64,000 bases of DNA, from contig JAWQUS010000008.1 in assembly GCA_036365455.1 (NCBI GenBank), positions 15,235,501-15,299,500 on the forward strand, given 5' to 3'. A program made the position numbers and the translations under genes. This DNA comes from Macrosoma leucophasiata (Eukaryota; Arthropoda; Insecta; Lepidoptera; Hedylidae). Shown piece by piece: positions 35,301-45,249 of this stretch. Below the pieces are notes generated by a model. That model saw only the letters and a program-made list of their open reading frames with translations. It searched no databases and was not told the DNA's origin. Position 1 is the first letter of the stretch. Every line of letters starts with the position of its first letter.

Positions 35301-38300
35301 GCAATTGAACTGAGCAACTGAGTATCTTTAGTAGTGGTCTTAAATTACAGTTACATTTAGGTACCTTCTTTCTTTGCTAGCTGGTAAATCGATAAAAAGA
35401 AGAATCCCATTAAGTAGGCGTTTCTAAAGTCCAGGATGTCCAGAGATAAAGGAATAATATGAGCATGTCTGCGGCAGGCAGTATCGTGCACTCTCTCTTT
35501 GTTTTTGCCAATTACCACGATTTGCGTTCCCACGATATTACCTACACCTTTACAAAAAGTCACGAAGAAGAAATTCGTGATGTCATGAGATGACATAGAA
35601 CTAAACGTTTTTTTTGCAGAATTTATAGGAATGATAATATAATTTGAGGAACTATCTATAAAGAAGGCTACAATTAAACTACCAAGTCCGCCGTGGCCGG
35701 TGGCCTGTGCTGCTCTATGCTTAAACTGTGTTGTACCTGAATTTTTAGGCTTAGGTAAGCTTGCGTGTCATTAATACTATTATTGTTTTTTTTATTATCA
35801 ACGATTGTCAGATTAAAGTTAAATCTTTAATTATAACAACTTTATATTTTGTAACAATGGCTTCTAGGCTTATAAGTACTTCTAACTTTATGGCAAAATT
35901 ATGAAGCGGTCACTAGTAGACTCTAGGTCTAGATAGACAAAGATCTATCGGATCGTCGGGACTAGTATGACACCTATTTTTAAAGTTTATCTTTACATGT
36001 TTTTAGCGTAGGTAGTATCTACTTTGATTTTATATTAAGTACTTATTTATATTATGTACATTGGTTTTCCTGAGATTGATTTTATTTATTAACATTTTAT
36101 AGGTGTCCTTTCAGTGTTCAGTACTCAAAGGTTCTATTGTATCATTCGTACTTAGATATACCTACTATATTATTATCTATAATTTACTATCGTATTATTA
36201 TGAAATCAATTTTTGATATTTCCTTTTTTTGTGTGATTTAAGTACTCGTACTTATTTCACTATTCATTATCCTTAGTAGCTTTCTAAGCTCTTTTATTTT
36301 AATAATTATGTATAAATTATCACATATATAATAATGATTTAACGGTTAATGTCTAGGTACCTACCTAATTAATCATATTAATATCATCAGCCCGCTAAAC
36401 TTCCTTAGGTATGTAGGCATAATCTTATTGTAATAAGCAACACACGTGCGAATCTGTTAGAATATTGAAGAAGGTATAGAAAAAGACATACATAATTATT
36501 TCACATATCCATGTCCCAGCGTGAGAATCCGATATATCTATGAAAACTATGAAAAGTTAATCACACACAAGAATTTATTTAGTTTTATCACAGAAAACGT
36601 TTTATTTCTATTGCATTTTTATTATGGGATGCACTTAGAAGCACGAGAGTCAAGTTGCGTACGGTGAACGGTACGTAAGGTCGGCGGGTCGGGCGTGCGA
36701 CCGTCGACCGGTCCCGCCGCCCCCGCGCCTTGCATGGAAACATTGGACATTCACACACGAACCGCCAGCGTCGTGATGGTCGCGGATAATACGTCCATGT
36801 GAAAAGGAGCACCGCGAGCAACTGACAGCCAGGGAGCGCCTCCCGCGCCTTTACAACTCCACCTGTTACGCTGCGTGCCCGCAAAAGTATCGCGGATTGA
36901 GTCGCACGCGCATACGTTGCATTCATTCCATCTATAAGTCTATGTGCGTGTATTGCACGTACACGCACCAGTTCAACGTAGCTGTCAACTCATAGCGTTG
37001 CCAATCTTATTGAATCAATGGTGCCAATATTGTCAGTGATGCGATCTGATCTGATGCATGATTGAGAAGCAAACTGAGATGGCTCATAATAAGAAGGTTA
37101 AACGTGGCATATTATACAGTTAAATATACCTACTCGTATATACCTAACGTGCCTTTACATTCATTTTGGTCTCTTACGGTTTGTCCACATTTGGGTTTAA
37201 TAGGTAATAAAATAATAATAAATAAATAATAGTTTATATGTATGCGGTAAAATAGGTATGTGGTAAACTTGAATCTCGAAGTGATATTTTGCCCCTGTTC
37301 AGTCGTTCATCCATGGTCGCCGCTGCACCTTGCCATCTAGCAGAACGAAGAATTAGCTCTCTACTTGTTGTATTCACAATAAAATTATTGTATGAGAAAT
37401 TTAAAATTATTGTATTTTCGGCAGCGATTTGTAAGTGAATCATCTAGATATTACCTACTTAAAGATACTTACTTACTTAAAATATTTATAAGATAGACAC
37501 ATATAGGCTTTCTAACCTTATGCGTCTAAGCTAACCTACTGTCTGAATATAATACAAATATCAAAATAACGCTTTGCAATAGAAATAGAAAATCATCGAA
37601 CAAAAGCGTCTAAGCAACGAAACTTGCTATTATTTAAATTAAAAAGCAAATGTAAGTATCTATCAAAAATCAATAATGTACCTATATAGAAACCTAAGGA
37701 ACGGACTTTTCACACTGCCGGAGCCACGATATTTTGTTCGCAATGCATAATCCCTGACGTGAAGTGAAATCATAGCGAAAATGGCTGCAAGAAATATCCG
37801 AGACATCGTTTGATTAGTGGGCAGAGAAGGAGGCCATAAATAATAAAGCAAAGGAGATAGGTACATACATATGTATTATAAGTACTGTACAAAGATAATT
37901 TTAAATAGATATTACAATAATTAATTATCGTTCAAATTTCAATCAGCCGAAGCAGTATAAACACAAAAGAAATATTATTTAATACATTATGCAATGAAGA
38001 GACAAATGAGAAATCCTTCTTCTCGCCTTGTTTTCCTCACTGCTGAGTGTCGTCATTCCGTCCGCAGATTAATTTTTCTTTGACGATACTACACCATGGG
38101 GTATTTACAGTGCTCTAGCCTCGTGCATCTTGCTGTCAAGTATGGTATGATTTTGATCTTTTTGATAATTTTCTCAAGTTTCCTCAGTTTTTTCGAGCAA
38201 TATGGCTTAAGTATTTCAGTATTAGTTTAAAACATATTATTAGGAATGAGAGTCTCGTAGTCACTTAAGTTCCTTGAGAATCGAAATGTTAATACCTACA

Positions 38301-41300
38301 TTTTACAGTCCAGTGTATCCGCAACATCCTCCTTTAACACCTCATCTTGAAGGCTTTTACACTTATGCGGTAATTGGTCTTAAGGGTCCATGTCTCGGCC
38401 CCGTAAAAGTATGAGGAGAATATCACAGTCTGCACGAACTTTTGCTTGGTTTTTAGTGAGATATTTCCATCCTTTCATATCTCTTTTAGTTGGCAAATGG
38501 CTTCCTTAGGGATTCCTCGGATGATGACATGAGGAATGCCTGAGCTGAATTCATTATTATCATGTCATCAAATTGCACTTTTAAAGAAGAAATACCGGCT
38601 AGGTGCGTATCGGGCTACGCGTAATGCAGGGTTCAATTAATCAATCCAACATCAATGCTTTTAACTCCCTCCCTTGGTAAGCAATTAGGCAGGCACTTGG
38701 TCGACACAATGTGCCTCCTTACCTACAAACCATCATTGGGGTCTACTTGCGCGACAGGTCGAAATGGGTTCGTCCATTAGAGGGAGATCTCGTGCGGGGT
38801 TTCCCAAGGGTCCGTGGCAGGACCCCTGTTGTGGAGTCTCGCGTAAGACGTAGTTCTGCAGACCAGTCTCCCTTACGGTGCAAGTGTCGTCTGCTATGCT
38901 GACGTCGGGTAGCTGGTGCGTTACAAAGTTTGCTACTCAACCTAGGGGCACCTCGGGAGGCAGTCCGTCGACTCTACGGGGGAATCTGGGAATGTTACTA
39001 TTGGCACTTTATGGATCACCTGTCTGGGCAGATCGACTATTGATCTCAACTCGCTGTTGAGCAATGCTCAACAGCCTGCAGCGGGTAATTGCCATTGGGA
39101 TCGCACGAAAATATCGTACTTTATACTCTGAGGCGGCGACAATCTCTGCTCGCATCCCGCCCCTGGATATTCTGGCGGAAATTAATGCGAGAGTCTATGA
39201 TCACACCCGCTTGGGCGCCCGACTGGCAAGTCCTTATCGTACCTGCTATAGTGACGTCCATGCTTGCGGATGACATGGCGTGAAAATCCGTGGTCTCTTT
39301 CAGAAAGAAACCGCCGAGCGCGATCGGGAGAGACCCGATCCCGCTCGTAGTATACGAAGGCGACGGGGCAATAGTCAGTAGCCCCGACGCTGCGCCCTAC
39401 AGTACCAGGTTTGTAGAAAAGGACTGAGGTATCCTCTGCCTGTCGTAAGAGGCGACCAAGAGGGGGAATGAATCACGGGCGGCCAGAGTGGGGGCTCTAG
39501 CCGTCCAGCACTCGCGCGGTTCCGTGAGGACGGCGACCGTGGTAGCCGCAGGTCGTTGTGGTATGCGCGGAATAGGGGCTGTCAGAGTCCCCGTGGACGA
39601 GGCGAAGTGCGTGGGGGGGGGGGGACCGGACCAGTGTACCCGGATCCCCCCTTCGTGCACTGAAGTCGGCACAGTTCCAGTCCCTCCTATTCCGGATCTC
39701 TCCCCCTAGAGAGCCGGTTGAATGCTAAAACATTTCCACCTCGTTAAGAAAAGGGTTCTATTTAACAAGTAGGATATTTTTAAGTCGACTTTATTACTCG
39801 TGAAGTTGTACAGCTTAATAGCTGTCATAGTTTTCCTTTTAAATTCATTATGACATTATACTTACCCATTACCGTGAATAATTTCACATTTCCAAATACC
39901 ACCGTTATAGGAAAGGATACTGGAATGTAACATAAATTGTGACTTGAATAATATGTATATTCATGCCAAATTACAGCTTTCGGACAGACGGACGGACGGA
40001 CATGGCAAAACTATAAACTATAAAACTATAAATACTAGTAATATAAACTATTACTAGTTGGTTCAAAACACCAAAAAAATTTTTTTTTAATGATTTCGTC
40101 CAAAAAGGAGCTTAGATTTTTTACTTTTAGAATAATTTGAAACGGTAAATAGTAAATGTCATAGATTTAATAACTACTTTACAAATCTATGAGTGTTACT
40201 AACTTGGTTCTCAGTAAAGACTGCTTCTGTGAAATAACACTCGCCTCTATAAAGGTATTGATAATAAATAAATCCTTTACATTGAAAAATCAAAATTATT
40301 CAAAGCACAAAAGCACATGATAACGAAAATCGGCATTATTATTATTATTATAGTAGGTGTAATAAAATACTGAAAAAATAGCTACCAACAGTAAATTGTA
40401 GAGTTAGCTACGGATGACGTAGCCATATACTCCAGCATGCCACCGGCGGCGTAGCGTAATGAAAAATAAAGTTTGTCAATAAAAATGTTATCAAAACGAA
40501 AATCGACATTAGTAAGGTATTTTTTAATGAAAAAGAGATTAATCATCTGCTACTAACAATAAATTGTAGAGCTAACTACGGATCACGTAGCCATGTACCT
40601 ACTCTGGCATGACTCCGGCGTAGCAGCGGTCGAAGCCGGTTCCTGGTTAGTGCGGTTAGACTAACCGCACTAACCGGGTTAGTTGTAGAAGCGTCTAGTA
40701 AAGGAATTTGAATAAAGGACATTTACCATACATTTATAATACTAGAAGTAGATAATAAATCTATGGTAACATTATGATAATGGATATGCCGAAAAAAAAC
40801 CTTTCCACCGGAGTCCCTCCAAGCATAGGACTCCGCCTCCTCTATCTTGCGGCCAGCATGAGCAACAGGTGTTATAAAACGCCTGCTTTCAGTTGGCCGA
40901 TCGCAGTGGGAGGAGATTCAAATTTTAGGTATTACCTATATTGAATTAAGTATTTCGTACATGTTATTTCCTGGAAAGGTCCAAGAGTTTCTAGGTCTTA
41001 TGCTTATTTTAAATCTTGATATAAGTATCATAGAGGTAAAACAACATAGGCTTGAGGGATGATGAGGTATAAATTTTTTATTTTTCAATTAGTAAAATGA
41101 TTCGTACACTTATTTTAAATACCGGAAAATGTTTCCGAGGTCATAATATTCCACTGTTTTAATTCAACTTGGACCTTTTTTCACTAATTATGTACAAAGC
41201 AATGTATGGAACTTGCCATGACTATTTATGTGCGCTTTTGCAACTCTCACTATGGGAAATTATTTTTAATATTGAAAAAAGCAAATCATACTATAGTTTT

Positions 41301-43519
41301 ATTATAATTATAATAAAGGTTATTCAGAATTTTTTAAGTCTCTTACCGGAGTCGGAAATCAAACCCAAATAAATCTGAACTTCAATCAAAAATACTTGCG
41401 TTAAATTCTTAGCCAAACCATATTCTTTACGTACCTACACTTACCTATTACTTACTACCTATTTATATTTATTCACACGCGATGATTATACATTTTTGAA
41501 TAAAACGAATACGGATTTATCTCACGAATATTAAATGGTTACTGGTGGTAGAGTTCCAGTGACGGAGCTCGCGGGCGTAGGCACCACCGCATTACCTAAT
41601 ATACTTGCCGCTAAATGGTAGTGTTCAGCACTATCGTGTTCCGGTCAGGTGGTAATGTACGGCCCTGTAATTTCAGGCACAGAGGCATATCACCTAATGC
41701 CTCAGGAGTGGCAGCGCATCTGCATTTTGACCTCTGGTCATTGTGTGGGTGTCTATAGGCTGCAGTCATCACTTAACATCAATGTGAACTGCATGCTTGT
41801 TTGCCACTTTTATTACATAAAAAAAAAAAAAAAAAAAAAAATGAAATGATTTTAAAAACTTACGCCAGACCAGTCTGTAAAAATAGTACCAACAGTTTTA
41901 TTATATATAGAGAGTGTATTGTATGTATGTATCTTCACGCCAGGTCCCTAACGGGGTAGGCAGAGAGTGTAGAGCGCCAGATATCCCGGTCCAGACAAAC
42001 CTCTCGTGCCTCGTCTACCTTCATCATTCTCTTCATACATGCACGCCGATTCCTAAGACTTTTGACACCACCGTCAGACAGAACTCGACCTATTTGATCA
42101 TGGTAGGTCAGTCTTGGTCTTCCTGGGCCTCTGCAACCATGCACATTCGCATTGTATATCTGTTAAGTCATTCGCTCATTCGACATTTTTTCTATATGCC
42201 CTATATAGAGAGTGGCTCGGAAAAACCTAATAAGAACACATCATCATCATTATAAAAACCATAGTCTACTAATAGGTTTGCCTGTGATATATAAGTAAAG
42301 AATTATTTAGTTTTATTATGCCCAGCAGTGAAAATAAAGGGGGAGGAGAAAAATGGTAAATGTTAAAATTAAAATAGGTATGATAACATTCAGTAGGCGG
42401 GTACATAAAATAAATGAATGCTTCAATTGAAATTGGCCTAGACAAAAAAATATGAACGCAAAATAATCTTGTTTCGTAGACGCTTCAGATGCCTTCACAA
42501 GAGTTATTAATTATGTAATTCTAAGATATAATGGTATAATTGCTGTTTAAGAAAACCTTATTTATTTAAAACGGAGACTTTATTGCGTAGGTAATCTCAG
42601 ACCTCCAGTACGTATCTACCTAGGTATTCGGTACCTATCTACTAATTCACGATTCTTCAAATCAATAATGCTTGCCTACTGACTGGCACAGTAAGAGATA
42701 TCAAAACTTTGATAGGTTATAATTAATAGTAGGTATTGCTCTATACAAGCGCTTGTAACTAGATTTACCTACAATTTTGTAGATAGATACCATAGGTACC
42801 TACAATGTCTACCGACTTCTGTATTTTTTTTTGATGATGGTTCTTTACTGTACCTACCTATATAAGTGCTTATTAACCGACTTCGAAAGAAGGAGGAGGT
42901 TCTCAATTCTCTTCTTTTAATAATATGTTCATCATGAAGGTACCTATTCCGTAAAAAATATAACTACGAGCAAAATCGTGCCTGTGTTTTTATTAAATAA
43001 GGTCCAATGAACTCAATAATCAGAATCAAAATTCAGAAGCTCTCTATCAATTTTTACGTTTATTCTCGTATTTTTTTCATGATTTCGATATCGGTAGGTA
43101 TCGATACGATACAAATAAATTAAGCATTGCATATTCATCCATGAGATCAAATTAAATATAAATATTAATTTACATATTTTAATAAACACAAATATCACAA
43201 GGTAGGTAAATAAATACCCACATTTATAGTAGTCTAATAAATTCCCACAGTAGATAGATATTTAAGTATATTTCATAAACTTACATTCATTTATTATAAT
43301 AATATGTTTTCATCAAATTCGAATTGAACATAGGTAAGCTCAAACTGATTTTCAAACGCGATAGATACCTAGTTTCAAAAACATCAACGTTCCGCGAATA
43401 TTGCCGAATTGCCGAGTTATTTAAAAGTCACCTAAATTAATAGGCCTAGAATTAAACTTACCTGATAAATCCAATGACGTTTGAATTTTGTTTTTTTGCG
43501 AATCGAACATTGCGTCCAT
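29323..43519 (-). CDS. klu: EGR/klumpfuss-like C2H2 zinc-finger transcription factor with a CtBP motif (two coding exons)
   Basis: Exon 1 (43519-43462) starts at an ATG in a good context (AAAGATGG), encodes 19 residues and ends at a perfect donor, CAG|GTAAGT. Exon 2 (29984-29323) begins after TTTACAG. The phases agree (one base plus two), giving 239 residues. Residues 99-103 are PLDLS, the motif that recruits the corepressor CtBP. Four C2H2 fingers follow: finger 1 about 120-141, then after a spacer fingers 2-4 at 154-174, 182-202 and 210-230. Fingers 2-4 carry RSDMLTR, RSDHLAT and RRDMITR, which is the EGR/WT1 style and predicts a GC-rich site. One separate finger plus three EGR-like fingers is the layout I recall for Drosophila klumpfuss. 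That protein is much longer, so a missing upstream exon or another EGR relative is possible. It probably acts in the nucleus as a repressor. The 13.5-kb intron is full of transposons. Confidence 0.72.
30378..30415. repeat. half copy of the CATAGAGCAACACGGGCCAC MITE
   Basis: Left terminus only (CATAGAGCAACACGGGCCAC, then GACCGCGGCGGA). The rest of 29985-30995 is intron DNA with nothing recognised. Confidence 0.5.
31300..31431 (+). pseudogene. piggyBac transposase, N-terminal remnant
   Basis: A 43-residue frame, MSYEEPQRRLLRIF..., rich in Asp and Ser, ends at TAG (31429-31431). An acidic start is common in piggyBac transposases. The catalytic region is absent, so the element cannot move itself. 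Assignment rests mainly on the surrounding termini. Confidence 0.55.
31500..31774 (-). mobile_element. SINE-like family S1, nested in piggyBac
   Basis: An S1 copy whose tail side is at 31500 and head (AGCTCTACCACCAGT) at 31774. It interrupts the remaining transposase sequence, so it inserted after the piggyBac did. Confidence 0.65.
31775..31947 (+). pseudogene. piggyBac transposase, C-terminal cysteine-rich remnant
   Basis: The frame reads RRCEICPTKN, then KHTSYKG, then EHAVFTCQHC, resembling the zinc-binding cysteine-rich tail of piggyBac transposases (C-x2-C pairs) and ending at a stop at 31945-31947. Upstream in the frame is SINE sequence, so the longer apparent ORF from 31729 is an artefact. 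Confidence 0.6.
32440..32545 (-). repeat. 5'-truncated SINE tail (5S-SINE family)
   Basis: Inverse of the tail at 7865-7970: GGCAACCC, TCTCTGCCCTTTTTTGAGGG, CTTACTCCACCACGCTGCTC. Confidence 0.6.
32690..32968. mobile_element. MITE, second full copy of the CATAGAGCAACACGGGCCAC family
   Basis: Left end CATAGAGCAACTCGGGCCGC, right end CCCCTCCGGTGTTGCTCAATG; shares CATTTTTTGCGGGGG and TACTTTGACAGAGGG with the copy at 10425-10710. About 280 bp, no coding capacity. Confidence 0.7.
32969..34132. other. intron DNA, nothing recognised
   Basis: A minus-strand frame at 33085-33285 looks somewhat protein-like but matches nothing I know. Confidence 0.4.
34133..34303 (+). repeat. T-rich repeat-like segment ending in TTTC repeats
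   Basis: Two imperfect copies of AGATATTGTTTTTTTTT flank CTAG-containing blocks. The end GTGTCAAATAAATG followed by repeated TTTC resembles a retroposon 3' tail. Family not identified. Confidence 0.35.
34304..36639. other. intron DNA, AT-rich
   Basis: Contains only a 34-bp half copy of the MITE at 35686-35719 (GTCCGCCGTGGCCGGTGG). No exon seen. Confidence 0.45.
36640..36965. promoter_or_regulatory. CpG-rich block inside the zinc-finger gene intron
   Basis: About 325 bp with many CG dinucleotides (for example GTCGGCGGGTCGGGCGTGCG) in a very AT-rich neighbourhood. The open minus-strand frame over it (36588-36968) is arginine-rich without a domain and is probably a by-product of composition. 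It could be an alternative promoter, an enhancer or a foreign insertion. Confidence 0.35.
36966..38289. other. intron DNA, nothing recognised
   Basis: Short frames only; no repeat termini seen. Confidence 0.4.
38290..38500 (-). pseudogene. LINE reverse transcriptase C-terminal fragment
   Basis: The minus strand encodes KFVQTVIFSSYFYGAETWTL and nearby residues, the YG-ETWTL landmark found after the reverse transcriptase domain in RTE/CR1-like LINEs. Only a short piece remains. Confidence 0.5.
38630..39720 (+). pseudogene. R1-clade-like LINE remnant (reverse transcriptase part plus 3' UTR)
   Basis: The translation contains NAFNSLPW, then VPPYLQTIIGVYLRDR, typical of R1-type reverse transcriptases, followed in other frames by LALYGSPVWADRL and LQRVIAIGIARKYRTL. 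Frames change several times and the catalytic YxDD part is not evident. From about 39290 the GC-rich sequence (CTGTCGTAAGAGGCGACCAA and a run of 12 G at 39611-39622) looks like the LINE 3' UTR. No Y-DD reverse transcriptase box, so inactive. Confidence 0.65.
39721..40317. other. intron DNA, nothing recognised
   Basis: AT-rich. Contains CGGACGGACGGACATGG near 39990, a short microsatellite. Confidence 0.4.
40318..40634 (+). repeat. diverged tandem repeat of about 170 bp
   Basis: AACGAAAATCG...AGTAAATTGTAGAGTTAGCT...CGGCGTAGC (about 40318-40455) recurs as AACGAAAATCG...AATAAATTGTAGAGCTAACT...CGGCGTAGC (about 40495-40628). Confidence 0.6.
40645..40675. repeat. near-perfect palindrome
   Basis: GGTTAGTGCGGTTAG and its inverse around a single central base: 15-bp arms. 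Confidence 0.75.
40676..41540. other. intron DNA, nothing recognised
   Basis: AT-rich, with no supported frame or repeat terminus. Confidence 0.4.
41541..41842 (+). mobile_element. SINE-like family S1, full copy with poly(A)
   Basis: Starts ACTGGTGGTAGAGTTCCAGT and ends GTTTGCCACTTTTATTACAT followed by more than 20 A. The clearest full copy of the family and the basis for its orientation. Confidence 0.7.
41925..42180 (-). pseudogene. LINE C-terminal fragment
   Basis: The minus strand encodes GRPRLTYHDQIGRVL, then RNRRACMKRMM and CLDRDIWRSTLSAYP, which match my memory of the C-terminal tail of a lepidopteran non-LTR retrotransposon. A smaller related piece (TTCACGCCAAGTCCCTCC) is at about 9980-10040. 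Confidence 0.55.
42181..43461. other. intron DNA, nothing recognised
   Basis: AT-rich with ordinary short frames. Confidence 0.4.
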
Positions 43520-43870
43520 CTTTACAAAAAATCACGACACTATTGAACTTTACATGAAAATATAATTTTGTAAGGGAGATGTCACGCTCGCGATGTCTAC
43601 TAAACGAATGAGTCCCGTTATACAAAATCAGTGCTAGGGAAGAAAAATAATGTCGGAGTTTCATTGTTGTGTAATGAAGTCAGCGCGGAGGGTCCGAACT
43701 TAAGGCAGATGTAAGGCCCGCGTGAGAAACAGTGGCTCGCGACCCCTACGACAGCTGTCTTGACTCGTGGGTGTCTTTTGCATACCCTGATAAGTAACGG
43801 GTAATCGTTCAGTCGCCTGTTGTTCCCTTGCCGCCTACTCTTGATCTTGTTATTGTTTCAAACAGCCTCG
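43520..43870 (-). promoter_or_regulatory. probable 5' UTR and promoter region of the zinc-finger gene
   Basis: Directly upstream of the exon-1 ATG and more GC-balanced than its surroundings up to about 43870. No TATA box or defined initiator could be placed. Confidence 0.35.
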
Positions 43871-44549
43871 TGGCCTACTTAGGTACTACCTAATTGATTA
43901 GGTACTTTGTTTCTGGACTTGCCTATGAATAATCACATAAGTACATAAAATAGTTAAACAAAAATCGATTTACTTACTAAATTGGACTTTATAATATTTT
44001 ACGGTGTAAGTATTACTTACACAAAAAATAATAAAATATGCAACATTTATTGTACAACATGAAGAAAAATAGGATGTTCTGTCACCAATCTTTACTAAAC
44101 TACTCCAGTTAAAAGCTCATTTAGATGTAGGTACAAATCGCGCAAAGCTTTTTTAATTGTGTATGTGAAGTTAGTAACAAATAGCTGCGAAGAAGGCGAT
44201 TTTATGGTAGTATACCTACTAGTGATCACCCAATTGTCGAAATTCGAACGCAATACATGTGCATAAATTTTAATATTACTAAGTTTGTAAGTATTCTGTG
44301 ACAAACTCTATGGTAAAACCGTTTTGCCACAGGCTGGTACACACCACATGTATGTATGTATGTTTGACATTTTGACATTAACAAGGTGAACATAATAATA
44401 ATTAATTGTGTTGTCAAATGCATGGGAGTGTATGTAATGTTTTACAAATGCATGGTAGTGGGTGTAATGTATTGTTTATAAATTTTGCATTATTTTTGAA
44501 AAAGATTACCGTTCTGCACTTCTCCTATATCCCTACTTCCCTACTTATA
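43871..44549. other. AT-rich non-coding stretch
   Basis: Contains a pair of short direct repeats (CAAATGCATGG near 44416 and 44446). Nothing else recognised. Confidence 0.4.
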
Positions 44550-44727
44550 TTTAATATTATAAATGCGAAAGTAACTCTGTCTGTCTGTCTGTTACCTTTT
44601 CACGTCCAAACGACTGAACCGATTTGAATGAAATTTGGTACAGAGATGGAGCTGACTTTGAGAAAGAAAATAGGCTTAGTTATTTATAAAATGACATCCA
44701 CGCGGATGAAGCCGCGGGCAACAGCTA
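44550..44727 (+). mobile_element. non-autonomous Helitron-like element
   Basis: Starts TTTAATATTATAAATGCGAA with a CTGT microsatellite. Ends AAGCCGCGGGCAACAGCTA, the same ending (with an inner CCGCGG) as at 53066. Confidence 0.5.
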
Positions 44728-44839
44728 TATAAACTATAAGTGTGCCAAATTTTATATTCCTCCGTAAGTGAAATTTTCATAAAAAGGGGTCCAAAGTTTT
44801 TGCTTCACGTATTAATACCTACCATTTAATACACCTATT

Positions 44840-45177
44840 ATGATAAGAGTCCCTATACATACACCATCAAATCGCAAGGGGGGAAATGTGGCTGTAGTTA
44901 GCTTTAGGTTTTTTGTCTGTTTGTCTGTATGTATGTCCGGGCTAAACTATAAAAGTTCTTATTGGATTTACTTCAAATTTTGCGTAAATATTACAAACAG
45001 GTCCGGTCAACATTATTTATAAGCTACATATTATCACCCACCATAAGTACCTTTAAACCTCATGCAAAATTAGAAGTAAATCCATTAAGTACTTTTTGAG
45101 TTTAGCAAGAACGTACATACAGACAGACAAAAACAGACAAACAGACACTATATTTGTCTTCGATAATAGATCACGCC
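44840..45177 (+). repeat. Helitron-associated repeat
   Basis: Shares AAATTAGAAGTAAATCCATTAA-type blocks and ACATACAGACAGACAAAAAC tracts with 62925-63655, next to the other helicase copy, so it is probably the 5' region of the same Helitron. Confidence 0.45.
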
Positions 45178-45229
45178 CCAAGTATTCTTTAAAACAAAAA
45201 AAGATTTTTTTGTTTTAAAGAATACTTGG
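45178..45229. repeat. perfect palindrome, 25-bp arms
   Basis: CCAAGTATTCTTTAAAACAA plus AAAAA, a 2-base GA loop, then the exact inverse. The related site near 63045-63070 has only one arm, so the second arm is a later inverted copy. Confidence 0.9.
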
Positions 45230-45249
45230 TACAAAAAAACAAGCCTTTA

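Noticed and set aside
36588..36968. 126-codon minus-strand frame rich in Arg
   Set aside because: It follows the CpG-rich composition, has no domain or splice signals, and looks like a by-product.
38710..39283. Several overlapping 60-70 codon frames as separate genes
   Set aside because: They are frame-shifted parts of one R1-like LINE remnant and its shadows.
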